In this document: positions 37,899-47,034 of the stretch, piece after piece
Position numbering within the stretch: position 1 is the stretch's first letter
How the letters are laid out: the number at the start of each line of letters is the position of its first letter
From: Atopomonas hussainii
GTDB taxonomy: Bacteria; Pseudomonadota; Gammaproteobacteria; Pseudomonadales; Pseudomonadaceae
NCBI RefSeq assembly: GCF_900109735.1
Contig: NZ_FOAS01000015.1
Location: forward strand, 52,327 to 116,326
Direction of reading: 5' to 3'
Length of the DNA stretch: 64,000 bases
The notes under the pieces: model-generated
Seen by the model: only the letters and a program-made list of their open reading frames with translations
The model's database searches: none
Told to the model about the DNA's origin: nothing
Program-made: the position numbers and the translations under genes

Positions 37899-38428
37899 GA
37901 TCCGACCCTCCATCCGCATGCCCAAAGCCGCCTGCTGGCCTTTTAGCCACAGACGACATTGCATATTTAAAGGAGGGACAGATGCTCTACGCCGGGATAC
38001 CGCTGACGCACTTCACCCCAACACAGCTGTTTACCAATGTTGGTGGCGAATCCTACGCATCAAGACCTCCCGTTCTGTTTTGCCAAACGACCCAACCGAT
38101 GAGCGAAGAGCCGCGCCTTAGCACCCAAAAGAATTAAACATCATCGTGATATCGCCTTGATTTTGACATCCGATGAACAAGTACCCCTTCAAGCGCAGTA
38201 ACTTGCCGTCACAACAGTATTTTTCTGTTTATACGCGCAACCTACCCTTGAAAGACTGGGCGCTATTTCACAGTTTGCATAAGACCCATTTCTCATAACG
38301 CTTGTAGCAAATCGTTCTAAGCAAGAGGGATTTCTTGAACTTGAATAGGTAGTTACAAGCCGCACAGTGGAAATATATGCAAAACGTCAATCCATTGGCG
38401 GCCACTCTTAGCCAACGGAGGAGGCACC
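37899..38428. promoter_or_regulatory. Divergent lapA / lapE intergenic region
   Basis: This 530-base gap separates the lapA start (minus) and the lapE start (plus). It is more AT-rich than the flanking genes, especially 38,140-38,390, and must hold both promoters. The lapE start has an excellent GGAGGAGG site at 38,417-38,424. I looked for FleQ, sigma-54 and c-di-GMP riboswitch patterns and found none I would defend. Confidence 0.5.
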
Positions 38429-39784
38429 ATGCGCAAGCCAGCCCTTTCACTGCTCAGCGGGGCTTTGGCTCTTGCCCTGAGCAGCCCCAGTTACGCCATG
38501 AGCCTGACCGAAGCCATTCAGTCAGCGATTGATTACCACCCAGAAATTCGTGCCGCCCAGCAAAGCCGTTTAAGTGCCGATGAAGAACTGAACGTCGCCA
38601 AAGGCGGCTACTACCCCGTGATCGACCTGATCGGCGGTTATGGTCGTGAAAACACCGATAGCCCCGGCGTGCGCGCCACCGGCAAGCACGGTGTGACTTA
38701 CACCCGCAGCAGTGCCGAGCTGCGCTTGCGGCAAATGCTCTTCGATGGCTTTGCCACCTCCAGCGAGGTTGATCGCAACGAGTCGACCATCAACTCACGC
38801 GCCTACCTGCTGCAAGGCATCTCGCAATCCATCGCCCTGCGCGCCATTGAGGTGTACCTCGACGTGATGAAGCGCCGCGAGCAAGTGCACTGGGCCGAAG
38901 AGAACCTGCGCAGCCATCAACGCATTCACGACCAAATCAGCTTGCGCTCTGAGCGTGGCGTAGGCAGCACCGCTGATCGTGATCAGTCCGAAGCGCGCTT
39001 GGCACTGGCGCAAAACAACCTCTACACCGAACAGGTCAATCTGTCCGACGCAGAAACCAGCTTCTTAAGCGTGATTGGCAAAATGCCCGATATGCTGGAA
39101 CCGCCCAGCGAGCTTGCCGGAACTGTACCCGGCACCCTCACCGACGCCCGCCAGCGCGCCCAAGTGAACAACCCCTACCTGAAATCCGCCCAAGCCGATG
39201 TGGATGCCACCGAAGCACAGTACGAAGCGGCCAAATCGCCCTTCTACCCACGTTTTGACTTAGAGCTCGCCCAAGGCGCCGGCGATAACTTTGACGGCGT
39301 GGAAGGCCACAACAACGAATGGCGCGCGCAAGTGCTGATGAACTACAACCTGTACAACGGCGGTCGCGACGATGCGCGTAAGCAGTCCACCGCCTACCAA
39401 ATGAACGAGGCCATGGAAGTGCGCAACAACGCCCTGCGGTTGATTAACGAAGAGCTGGGCCTAACCTGGAACGCACTGAACAACATTCGCCAACAACTGC
39501 CGCAAGCCAAAGACTATGCCGAGTCCAGCGACAAGGTACGCAGCGCTTATCAGCAGCAGTTCAGTGTGGGCCAGCGCACCTTGCTCGACTTGCTGGATAG
39601 CGAGAACGAGCTGTTCACCGCGCGCCGCCGCTATACCGAGCTGCAATTTGACGAGCGCTTTACCCAGCATCGCCTGCTCAGCAGTACCGGCGAGCTGTTA
39701 AAGGCCCGCCAAGTGGTACTGCCCGCAGAAGCCACCGCGCTGACCGAGGTGAAGAGCGAAGCCAGCTTACCGGCCATGCGCTAA
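38429..39784 (+). CDS. lapE: TolC-family outer membrane protein of the Lap exporter
   Basis: This 451-residue protein has a signal peptide ending at SSPSYA (about residue 23) and two outer membrane efflux protein repeats with long amphipathic helices, as in TolC (LTEAIQSAIDYHPEI, DATEAQYEAAKSPFYPRFDLEL). It forms the outer membrane channel for LapA and is where the retention module would be held. It is the first gene of the exporter set, but 223 bases with a MITE separate it from lapB. Confidence 0.9.
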   Translation: MRKPALSLLSGALALALSSPSYAMSLTEAIQSAIDYHPEIRAAQQSRLSADEELNVAKGGYYPVIDLIGGYGRENTDSPGVRATGKHGVTYTRSSAELRLRQMLFDGFATSSEVDRNESTINSRAYLLQGISQSIALRAIEVYLDVMKRREQVHWAEENLRSHQRIHDQISLRSERGVGSTADRDQSEARLALAQNNLYTEQVNLSDAETSFLSVIGKMPDMLEPPSELAGTVPGTLTDARQRAQVNNPYLKSAQADVDATEAQYEAAKSPFYPRFDLELAQGAGDNFDGVEGHNNEWRAQVLMNYNLYNGGRDDARKQSTAYQMNEAMEVRNNALRLINEELGLTWNALNNIRQQLPQAKDYAESSDKVRSAYQQQFSVGQRTLLDLLDSENELFTARRRYTELQFDERFTQHRLLSSTGELLKARQVVLPAEATALTEVKSEASLPAMR

Positions 39785-39823
39785 CCGGCTGTCTACACTC
39801 AAGAGTAAGACCCCTTGCTATAT

Positions 39824-39965
39824 GGAGGTGCTGATTTAATCGTCGAACGCTTCAAGCGCAAGGCGTACAGCGCGCAGCAATCGAGGCATACCTATTGGGT
39901 AGACGAGGTTGCGAGCACCGCACAACGCAGCGATTGGTTCGTGCAGGCATTAAATCAGTACTTCC
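39824..39965 (+). mobile_element. MITE-like element, copy 3 (142 bp) between lapE and lapB
   Basis: The element runs GGAGGTGCTGATTTAATCG ... ATTAAATCAGTACTTCC and matches copies 1 and 2 throughout. Its ends are the most diverged of the three. No clear target duplication was found. It occupies most of the lapE-lapB gap, 39 bases after the lapE stop and 42 bases before the lapB start, so it is inside the expected transcript. Confidence 0.85.
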
Positions 39966-40007
39966 TTGGGGCCTACTTAAGCCATCGCATCACAGTAAGG
40001 AAGCCCC

Positions 40008-42209
40008 TTGTCGATCGCTCACTCGGCCAGCAATCCGCCCCCTAAAGGCCCTGCGTCAAAAGCGGGGCACGACCTTCGCCATACCCATGACGACCCGCTG
40101 CTTGATGCCCTGTTACTGCTCTGCCGCCACTACGAACGCCCCGCTAGCCGCGCCAGCTTAACCGCCGGCCTGCCGCTGGCCGATCAACGCTTAAGCCTTG
40201 AACAACTGCCGCGCGCCGCCGACCGCGCGCACCTCAAAGTACGCGTTCTGCAACGCAAGCTGAGCCAAATCAGCGATATCAACCTGCCGGTGATTTTGCT
40301 GTTTAACCACGGCAGCTGCTGCGTGCTGCTGGAGTGGCTAGACGACAACCGCGCGCGCATCCTGCCGGCTGAGGCCGAAGGCGGCGAGCAGATCGTCAGT
40401 CGCGCCCAGCTGGAAAAAGCCTATCGCGGCGACGTGGTGTTTGTGCGCCCGGTGCACGAGCACGCGCCCGAGCGCATGGCCCTGCTGCCGCGCGTCGAGG
40501 CATGGCTGAGTGATTCACTGAAGCTCTCGCGCGGCCTGTACGTCGACGCCCTACTGGCTAGCCTGCTGGTGAATTTACTCGGCCTCACCGTGCCGCTGTT
40601 TGTGATGCAGGTGTACGACCGCGTGGTGCCAAACCAAGCGCTATCCACCCTGTGGGTGCTCGCCTTAGGCCTCGGCATGGCCTGCGCCTTTGAGCTGCTG
40701 CTGCGTATTTTGCGCGGCTATTTTCTCGACTTAGCAGGCAAGAAGACCGACCTCGTGCTCTCGGCGAGCATTTTCGAGCGCATTACCGGCATGGCGCTCA
40801 AAGCCCGCCCGGCTTCGGTTGGCGCGTTTGCCCAGCATATTCACGACTTCCAAGGCCTGCGCGACTTCTTAACCTCACTGACCCTCGCCAGCCTGATCGA
40901 CTTGCCCTTCGTGCTGCTTATGCTCGGGGTGATTTTTTTGCTCGGCGGACCGTTAGTCTGGGTGCCGCTGCTGGCCTTTCCACTCACTATGCTGATCGGC
41001 CTGTTTATTCATTTGCAGCTTAAAGAGGTGGTCAAACGCAGCTTAAGCCTCGGCGCCGAACGCCAAGCTTTGCTGATTGAAACCTTAAGCTCGCTGGATG
41101 CGCTGAAAACCTTAGGCGGCGAAAGCGAACGCCAGCACCAGTGGGAGCAAACCTTAGGCACACTGGCCAAGCTGGATTTACGCAGCCACTTTTTAGCCAC
41201 CTTGGCGATCAACAGCACCCTGTTCACTCAGCAACTGGCCGGCATCAGCATCATCATCGCTGGGGTGTACCAAATTATTGACGGCAACATGAGCGTCGGC
41301 GCTTTAGTGGCCTGCTACATGCTCAACAGCCGCGTGCTCGCCCCGCTGGGGCAAATTGCCGGCATCTTCTCGCGCTACCAACAAGCCCGCGTGACCAAAG
41401 ACTACACCGACACCTTGATGCAGCTACCGCAAGAGCGCCACGCGGCGCAGCGCCCGCTAGAAGGCATCAACCTCAAGGGCGAGCTAGAAGCGCAACATCT
41501 GGACTTCACCTACCCCGAGCAACAACACCCCGCACTTGAGAAAATCCAACTGCATCTAAAGCCCGGCGAACGCGTCGGCATTATTGGCCGCAGTGGCTCG
41601 GGCAAGAGCACCCTAGGCAAGCTGCTGGTGGGCTTTTACGAGCCGCAAAAAGGCGCGGTGATGCTCGATGGCATTGATATCCGCCAGCTGGATATTGCCG
41701 ACCTGCGCCATCACATCGGCTATGTCTCGCAGGATGTGCAGCTGTTCTCTGGCAGCCTGCGCGACAACCTGACCTTCGGCGCCCGCTATGTGAGCGACGC
41801 GCGCATGCTCGAAGTGGCCGATTTAGCCGGTGTCAGCGACTTTGCCCGTCAGCATCCGCAAGGCTTTAACCGCTTGGTAGGCGAGCGTGGCGCACTGTTA
41901 AGCGGTGGCCAGCGCCAAGCCGTGGCGATTGCCCGCAGCTTGCTGCTCGACCCACAACTGCTGGTGCTCGACGAACCCACCAGTTCGATGGACAACACCA
42001 GCGAAGAACAACTGCGCCAACGCCTGATGCCCATCGTGCAAGGCAAGACCTTAGTGCTGATCACCCACCGCACCTCGCTGCTATCGCTGGTGGACCGCCT
42101 GGTGGTGATGGATGCCGGGCATATCGTCGCCGACGGGCCGAAAGAGCTGGTTATCGAGGCACTGAAAAGCGGCAAGATCAACCCCGTGCACAAGCGGGGG
42201 GAACACTGA
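40008..42209 (+). CDS. lapB: Type I secretion ABC transporter ATPase/permease
   Basis: This 733-residue protein drives LapA export. It has an N-terminal C39-peptidase-like domain (about 20-145) without a recognisable catalytic Cys-His pair, so it is a docking domain, then a six-helix ABC permease (about 170-455) and an ATPase domain with Walker A GRSGSGKSTLGKLL, signature LSGGQRQAVAIA and Walker B LLVLDEPTSS. The start is a TTG at 40008 (MSIAHSASNPPP) with AAGGAAG five bases upstream. lapC overlaps its stop by one base. Confidence 0.93.
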   Translation: MSIAHSASNPPPKGPASKAGHDLRHTHDDPLLDALLLLCRHYERPASRASLTAGLPLADQRLSLEQLPRAADRAHLKVRVLQRKLSQISDINLPVILLFNHGSCCVLLEWLDDNRARILPAEAEGGEQIVSRAQLEKAYRGDVVFVRPVHEHAPERMALLPRVEAWLSDSLKLSRGLYVDALLASLLVNLLGLTVPLFVMQVYDRVVPNQALSTLWVLALGLGMACAFELLLRILRGYFLDLAGKKTDLVLSASIFERITGMALKARPASVGAFAQHIHDFQGLRDFLTSLTLASLIDLPFVLLMLGVIFLLGGPLVWVPLLAFPLTMLIGLFIHLQLKEVVKRSLSLGAERQALLIETLSSLDALKTLGGESERQHQWEQTLGTLAKLDLRSHFLATLAINSTLFTQQLAGISIIIAGVYQIIDGNMSVGALVACYMLNSRVLAPLGQIAGIFSRYQQARVTKDYTDTLMQLPQERHAAQRPLEGINLKGELEAQHLDFTYPEQQHPALEKIQLHLKPGERVGIIGRSGSGKSTLGKLLVGFYEPQKGAVMLDGIDIRQLDIADLRHHIGYVSQDVQLFSGSLRDNLTFGARYVSDARMLEVADLAGVSDFARQHPQGFNRLVGERGALLSGGQRQAVAIARSLLLDPQLLVLDEPTSSMDNTSEEQLRQRLMPIVQGKTLVLITHRTSLLSLVDRLVVMDAGHIVADGPKELVIEALKSGKINPVHKRGEH

Positions 42210-43561
42210 TGGCGCTCTCGCTAGGCTTTGGCAAATTGCAGCGCCTGTTCAGCGCGCCGGAAGAACAAGACTACGCCAACGAAGTGGACGTTGCCCTCGA
42301 AGAGCAAGCCCCGTTCGCCGCGCGCTTGCTGCTCTGGACGCTGCTCGCCCTGCTAATTGGCGGCATCGGCTGGGCGTATTTCGCCACGCTGGAAGAAGTC
42401 ACCCGCGGCGAAGGCAAGGCCATTCCCTCCAGCAAAATTCAGAAAATCCAAAACCTGGAAGGCGGCATCGTCGCGGAGATTTTTGTGCGCGAAGGGCAAG
42501 TGGTCGAGGCCGGGCAAACCTTAGTGCGCCTGGATGCCACGCGCTATGTCTCCAACCAAGATGAAACCCGCGCCGACCGTATGGCCTTGCTGGCCAGCGT
42601 AACCCGCCTGCGCGCTGAAGTAGAAGGCGAGCCACTCACCTTTGGCGATGAGTTTAAAGACTTTCAGCGCATCGCCGCCGATGAAATGGCCCTGTACCAA
42701 TCGCGCCAAGACCGGCTCAACGGCGAAGTACGCATCTTGGAAGAACAGCGCCGCCAAAAGCAGCAAGAACTGGCCGAGTTTGAGGCGAAAAGCCGGCAGT
42801 TTCGCTCAAGCCTAGGCTTGCTGCAGCGCGAATTATCGATGTCGGCCCCACTAGTGAAAAGCGGCGCCATGAGCGAGGTCGAAATCCTCCGTCTACGACG
42901 CAGCATTGTCGACACGCAAGGGCAATTAGATGCCGCGCGCTTAGCCATTCCACGCGCCGAAGCAGCGATTGAGGAAATCGACCGACGCATCGAAGACAGC
43001 CGTCTGACCTTTCGCACCGAAGCCTTAGGGCAGCTCAATGAAGCGCGCACTGAGTTGTCGAAAACCACCGCCAGCATGAGCGCCATCGACGACCGCGTCA
43101 GCCGCACCACGGTGACCTCGCCAGTGCGCGGCATTGTTAAGCAACTGTTGGTGAACACCATTGGCGGCGTGGTGCAGCCCGGTAGCGACTTGGTCGAAAT
43201 CGTGCCGCTGGACGACACCTTGCTGGTGGAGGCGCAAATCCGCCCGCAAGACATTGCCTTTCTGCACCCTGGGCAAAACGCCATGGTCAAGTTCACCGCC
43301 TATGACTACACCATCTACGGCGGCCTAAAAGCCAATCTCGAGCACATCAGCGCCGACACCATCACCGACCAAGAAGGCAACAGCTTCTACCTGATACGCC
43401 TGCGCACCGAGCGCAATCACTTAGGCAAAGCCGACAGCCCGCTGCTGATCATTCCCGGCATGGTGGCCAGCGTGGACATCATCACGGGGGAGAAGAGCGT
43501 GCTGGATTACTTACTCAAGCCGGTACTTAAAGCGCGTGCCGAAGCCATGCGTGAGCGATAA
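42209..43561 (+). CDS. lapC: HlyD-family membrane fusion protein
   Basis: This 450-residue adaptor joins the inner membrane ATPase to the TolC-like channel. It has one N-terminal membrane helix (about 35-55, LLLWTLLALLIGGIGWAYF), a biotinyl-lipoyl motif (IVAEIFVREGQVVEAGQTLV), long coiled coils (about 130-285) and a beta-barrel with VTSPVRGIVKQLLVNTIGGVV. These are typical of type I secretion adaptors. ATG overlaps the lapB stop (TGATG), so it is translationally coupled. Confidence 0.93.
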   Translation: MALSLGFGKLQRLFSAPEEQDYANEVDVALEEQAPFAARLLLWTLLALLIGGIGWAYFATLEEVTRGEGKAIPSSKIQKIQNLEGGIVAEIFVREGQVVEAGQTLVRLDATRYVSNQDETRADRMALLASVTRLRAEVEGEPLTFGDEFKDFQRIAADEMALYQSRQDRLNGEVRILEEQRRQKQQELAEFEAKSRQFRSSLGLLQRELSMSAPLVKSGAMSEVEILRLRRSIVDTQGQLDAARLAIPRAEAAIEEIDRRIEDSRLTFRTEALGQLNEARTELSKTTASMSAIDDRVSRTTVTSPVRGIVKQLLVNTIGGVVQPGSDLVEIVPLDDTLLVEAQIRPQDIAFLHPGQNAMVKFTAYDYTIYGGLKANLEHISADTITDQEGNSFYLIRLRTERNHLGKADSPLLIIPGMVASVDIITGEKSVLDYLLKPVLKARAEAMRER

Positions 43562-43579
43562 ACCAGCAGATTGCGCGGT

Positions 43580-43900
43580 TTAAATCAGGCCTTCGTCATC
43601 ACCGAGCAAATTGCTCAGCACATTCACCTGATGGCGGCTTTGCTCGCGCGCCGCGAGCTTCTCGCGGGCGGCACTGGGTAAGTCGGTGTAGCGGATAACC
43701 CCTTTGCGGCTGAGCGCTTCGACCAAGTCCTCCAGCACGCGCACCAGCTCAAGATCACTGTCTTGCAGTTGTTGCAGGGTGCGGCGGCGCCAACTGACCA
43801 ACTCGGGGTGATCATCCGGCAAGCACTCTTGGCCGGCAAAATCGGCTTGCAAACTGACTTGGCAAATCTGCCCTTGGGCATCGCGCTGGATATACAACAC
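43580..43900 (-). CDS. Conserved small protein of unknown function
   Basis: This 106-residue soluble protein reads MLYIQRDAQGQICQVSLQAD, then a helical stretch with SDLELVRVLEDLVEALSRKGVIRYTDLP. I recognise it as a conserved Pseudomonas hypothetical that is sometimes mislabelled tryptophan synthase subunit beta-like; no enzyme motif is present. The start is a GTG at 43900 with AGGGA seven bases before it. It is the last gene of the minus-strand run that includes the ABC exporter and faces lapC. Confidence 0.75.
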   Translation of the reverse strand: MLYIQRDAQGQICQVSLQADFAGQECLPDDHPELVSWRRRTLQQLQDSDLELVRVLEDLVEALSRKGVIRYTDLPSAAREKLAAREQSRHQVNVLSNLLGDDEGLI

Positions 43901-43975
43901 GGAGCATCCCTCTCGCTGCTGAGCTTAAACAGGGCGCAATAACCGCGCGCCCCATTAAGCATTGAGCATAGCGCC

Positions 43976-44308
43976 TTACCAGCCCTGCGCCATGCGCCAG
44001 CAATCGCTGCCGTCGAGCAGCATGTGAATCACTAAGCCCGCACCAATCCAACGCAGCCAAATGGGCTTAGGGCACAGCAACAACAGCGGATACAACCAAA
44101 CCCACGGCGCGCTGTGCAGCGGGTGAAAACCTAAGCTGCAGCGATTGGCGGCGAAGATAGGGTCAGCCACAAGGTGATCTAGATCGACCGCCATCGTCGC
44201 CAGCATCACCGCCAACGCCACGCGCCACTGCTTGCGCCAGCAAAACCAAACAACTGCCGCCGGCACCAGTGCATGCAGCAGCAAGTGGATAACGCTGGCA
44301 GCACTCAT
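43976..44308 (-). CDS. DUF6122 membrane protein
   Basis: This 110-residue protein has three to four predicted membrane helices and begins MSAASVIHLLLHALVPAAVV. Conserved features are DLDHLVADPIF and FHPLHS in the middle and MLLDGSDC near the end, giving several histidines and aspartates near the membrane. The pattern resembles small membrane metal-dependent hydrolases (YdjM/LexA-regulated type), but that is only a loose likeness. The ATG overlaps the ABC gene stop by four bases. Confidence 0.7.
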   Translation of the reverse strand: MSAASVIHLLLHALVPAAVVWFCWRKQWRVALAVMLATMAVDLDHLVADPIFAANRCSLGFHPLHSAPWVWLYPLLLLCPKPIWLRWIGAGLVIHMLLDGSDCWRMAQGW

Positions 44309-46098
44309 AAACGCTGTAGCTGACCGTAGAGCTTGGCGTACAAGCCATCGCCGGCAAGCAGTTCGTGATGGCCGCCCTGCTCCGCAATCCGCCCACCGTC
44401 AAATACCAACACCCGATCGGCTTGTTTCACCGCCGATAAGCGGTGCGCAACGATCAAGGTGGTGCGGCCTTTTAAGAAGTCTTGCAGCGCCTCATGCACC
44501 GCATGTTCGGTGGCGGCATCTAGGGCTGAAGTGGCTTCATCAAGAATCACCACTTTCGGCCGCGCCAGAATCATCCGCGCAATCGCCAACCGCTGGCGTT
44601 GCCCGCCAGACAAACGCACACCTTGGCGACCGACAATACTATCTAGCCCTTGCGGCATGGCGCGCACCGCCACGGCCAGTTGGGCCATGTCCAGCGCTTG
44701 CCAGCACTCTTCATCACTGCGTTCGCGGCCAAGGGTTAAATTGGCGCGCAGGGTGTCGTTAAACAACGCGGGGTGCTGTAGCACCACGGCCACATGCTCG
44801 CGCACACAGGGCAGGCCGATCTGCTGCAACGGCACACCGCCGTAGCAAATCTCGCCACGCTCCGGGGTGTATAGCCCCAACAGCAGCTGTACGAGCGTGC
44901 TCTTACCGCCGCCACTGGCGCCAACTAAAGCGACCTTTTCACCAGCAGCAATGTTCAGATTCAAATCATTCAGCACCGGGTCTTGCTGATAGGCAAAGCG
45001 CACCCCGCGCACGTCGATACTGACGCTCTCGGCGCCCGCAAAAGGGTTGTGCAACGCCGGGTAATCCGGCTCATCGGCACGCGCCAGCAAGTCATTCAAA
45101 CGCCCCCGCGCGGCATCGGCGGCGTAGTAGGAATACTGAATACTGAGCAGCTGCTCCACCGGGCCGATCATGAACCACAGGTAGCTGAACACCGCGAGCA
45201 TCTGGCCGATGGACAAATCCGACAGCAGCACGGTGAGCATGGCCGCCGCACGGAACACATCGATACCGAGCTGGAAAATCACCCCGCTGGCACGGCCGGC
45301 GGCGTCACTCTTCCATTCCGCCGCCACGGCAAAATCGCGTACCTCTTGGGCGCGTTCGCGCAAGCGGCCCATAAAGGTGGCTTGGCGATTGCCGGCGCGC
45401 ACCTCTTGAATAGCTTCGAGGGTTTCTGTCAGTGCTTGGGTAAAGCGCGAGGTGCCTTCGTTTTCTTTACGCTTTAGCTCTTTAACCTGCTTGCCCAGCT
45501 TCACGGTGAGCAAAATCACCAGCGGGTTAAAGCACAGAATCAGCAGCGCCAGCTGCCAGTGCATCCACAGCAAGATGCCGGCGGTGCCGACAATCATCAG
45601 CAGCGAGACTAAAAAGCGGCTGAGGCTCTGACCGATAAAGCTGTCCAACGTGGTCAGGTCGGTGACCAAGTGGCTGCTTACAGTGCCGCCACCTAAGGTT
45701 TCGTACTCGCTTAAGGCAATCCGCTCAAGGCGCGTTAACAAACGCAAACGCAGGCGATACACCACGTCTTTAGCTAAGCGCGCGAACAAGCGCGCTTGCA
45801 GCACGCTAAAGCACAAATTAGCGGCGCGCAGCAGCAAGGTAATCACCAGCATGGCGCCGATGTAGCCGCCCGCCACTTGCGCGCTGGCTGGCAAGAAGTT
45901 GTCCAGCACATCCAAGGCCGCGCGGCCTTGGCCCAGCAGCACCTCATCCACCAGCAGAGGCAATAACAGCGGCAAGGGCACGCTGCACAGCGTGACCAGC
46001 AAGGCCAAGCCGTGGGCCATGAGCAGAGCTTTTTTGTGTTTAAACGCCAGTGCGCGTATATCGCCCCAGCGAATACTTTCTAGCGCTGTATTGCTCAT
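44305..46098 (-). CDS. ABC exporter, fused permease and ATPase
   Basis: This 597-residue half-transporter has six predicted membrane helices in the first 320 residues and a C-terminal ATPase with Walker A GASGGGKSTLVQLL, signature LSGGQRQRLAIA and Walker B VVILDEATSALD. It is of the MsbA/lipid or multidrug export type and should dimerise in the inner membrane. Substrate unknown. I start at MSNTALESIRW (46098), where ATGA overlaps the stop of the DsbA-like gene. A longer frame is spurious. Confidence 0.85.
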   Translation of the reverse strand: MSNTALESIRWGDIRALAFKHKKALLMAHGLALLVTLCSVPLPLLLPLLVDEVLLGQGRAALDVLDNFLPASAQVAGGYIGAMLVITLLLRAANLCFSVLQARLFARLAKDVVYRLRLRLLTRLERIALSEYETLGGGTVSSHLVTDLTTLDSFIGQSLSRFLVSLLMIVGTAGILLWMHWQLALLILCFNPLVILLTVKLGKQVKELKRKENEGTSRFTQALTETLEAIQEVRAGNRQATFMGRLRERAQEVRDFAVAAEWKSDAAGRASGVIFQLGIDVFRAAAMLTVLLSDLSIGQMLAVFSYLWFMIGPVEQLLSIQYSYYAADAARGRLNDLLARADEPDYPALHNPFAGAESVSIDVRGVRFAYQQDPVLNDLNLNIAAGEKVALVGASGGGKSTLVQLLLGLYTPERGEICYGGVPLQQIGLPCVREHVAVVLQHPALFNDTLRANLTLGRERSDEECWQALDMAQLAVAVRAMPQGLDSIVGRQGVRLSGGQRQRLAIARMILARPKVVILDEATSALDAATEHAVHEALQDFLKGRTTLIVAHRLSAVKQADRVLVFDGGRIAEQGGHHELLAGDGLYAKLYGQLQRL

Positions 46099-46727
46099 GC
46101 GTTGGGCGCCACCTGCGCCAACCAGCGCTCTAGCAAGGGCTGCAGCGCAGTCAGTGGCTGATAACCATTGTTGAGCAGCGCCAAGCGGCCTTGATCTTCC
46201 GCGAGCAAGGTAGGAAAGCCAGCAATGCCGAGCTGCTCGACCCAAGCGAAATCAGCCTCAGTAGCCGCACGGCAGGCGGCGCTGTCGAACTGATCGACAA
46301 ACTCAATCCGCGGGATGCCCAGCTCGGCGGCCACATCGGCCAGCACCGGGGCGGCGGTCACGTCTTGCCCTTGGGCATAAAATGCCCGCTGCACGGCGGC
46401 GGCATAGGCGCTTTGCAGCTCAGGCGCTAATGCCCCCACGGCAACTAACGCCCGGCAGGCAGGTTCGGTGTCGTAGATAAAGCCTTCCGGCAGCGCACCT
46501 TGATGCTGAAACGGCTGGCCAGTGGCATCTGCCACCGCATGCCAGTGGTGCAAGATCGCTTCGCGCTTAGCCGGCTCCAACGGTGCGCCGCCGCGACGCA
46601 AACCGCCAACCCGCCACTCACACGCCACACCGTGCTGCTCAGCCAGCTGCGCCAAGCGCTGCTGCACAGGCGCAAAACCCCAGCACCACGAGCACATAGG
46701 GTCCATCACATAGATCAAACGCGCCAT
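46095..46727 (-). CDS. DsbA/FrnE-like thioredoxin-fold protein
   Basis: This 210-residue protein begins MARLIYVMDPMCSWCWGF. The CSWC active-site pair directly after the first strand and the later GIAGFPTLL cis-proline loop place it in the DsbA/FrnE thioredoxin superfamily. It has no signal peptide, so it probably acts in the cytoplasm as an oxidoreductase or isomerase. It begins one base after the bolA-like stop and overlaps the ABC gene by four bases. Confidence 0.85.
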   Translation of the reverse strand: MARLIYVMDPMCSWCWGFAPVQQRLAQLAEQHGVACEWRVGGLRRGGAPLEPAKREAILHHWHAVADATGQPFQHQGALPEGFIYDTEPACRALVAVGALAPELQSAYAAAVQRAFYAQGQDVTAAPVLADVAAELGIPRIEFVDQFDSAACRAATEADFAWVEQLGIAGFPTLLAEDQGRLALLNNGYQPLTALQPLLERWLAQVAPNA

Positions 46728-46728
46728 A

Positions 46729-47034
46729 TCAGTGATCGTGCTTACTGCCGCCCAAACACTGCGGCGATGCTGGCGCGCTTTGCTGTTGCTGCCATTCCCC
46801 CACCGTATAGGTGTGCAGGGCCAAGGCGTGCACTTGCGGCATCAACTCGCCCATCGCGGCATACACCTGCTGGTGACGCTTCACGCGGTTAAGCCCGGCA
46901 AAACGCTCACTGACTACCACGGCCTTGTAGTGGGTTTCTTGGCCACGGCTGTGCATATGGCTTTCGTCTTCTACCTGCAAAACACTGGGCTCTAGGGCTT
47001 GCAGTGCCTGCTCGATCAACGCCTGCTTGCTCAC
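46729..47034 (-). CDS. BolA-family protein
   Basis: This 101-residue protein has the BolA/IbaG fold: LEPSVLQVEDESHMH followed by HYKAVVVSERFAGLNRVKRHQQVYAAMGELM and the conserved HALALHTYT end of the domain. BolA proteins work with monothiol glutaredoxins in iron-sulfur handling, or bind DNA. The C-terminal QQQQSAPASPQCLGGSKHDH tail is an extension. The ATG overlaps the DUF2059 stop by four bases. Confidence 0.88.
   Translation of the reverse strand: MSKQALIEQALQALEPSVLQVEDESHMHSRGQETHYKAVVVSERFAGLNRVKRHQQVYAAMGELMPQVHALALHTYTVGEWQQQQSAPASPQCLGGSKHDH

Noticed and set aside
37899..38428. A c-di-GMP riboswitch or FleQ site in the lapA/lapE gap
   Set aside because: I looked for the conserved riboswitch core and for known operator patterns and found nothing convincing.
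39815..40045. A 76-codon frame across MITE copy 3
   Set aside because: It runs through the element from flank to flank, lacks a start signal, and the other copies do not keep the frame.
40008..40450. An active C39 peptidase in LapB
   Set aside because: The domain lacks a catalytic Cys-His arrangement and the substrate adhesin has no double-glycine leader, so it is a docking domain.
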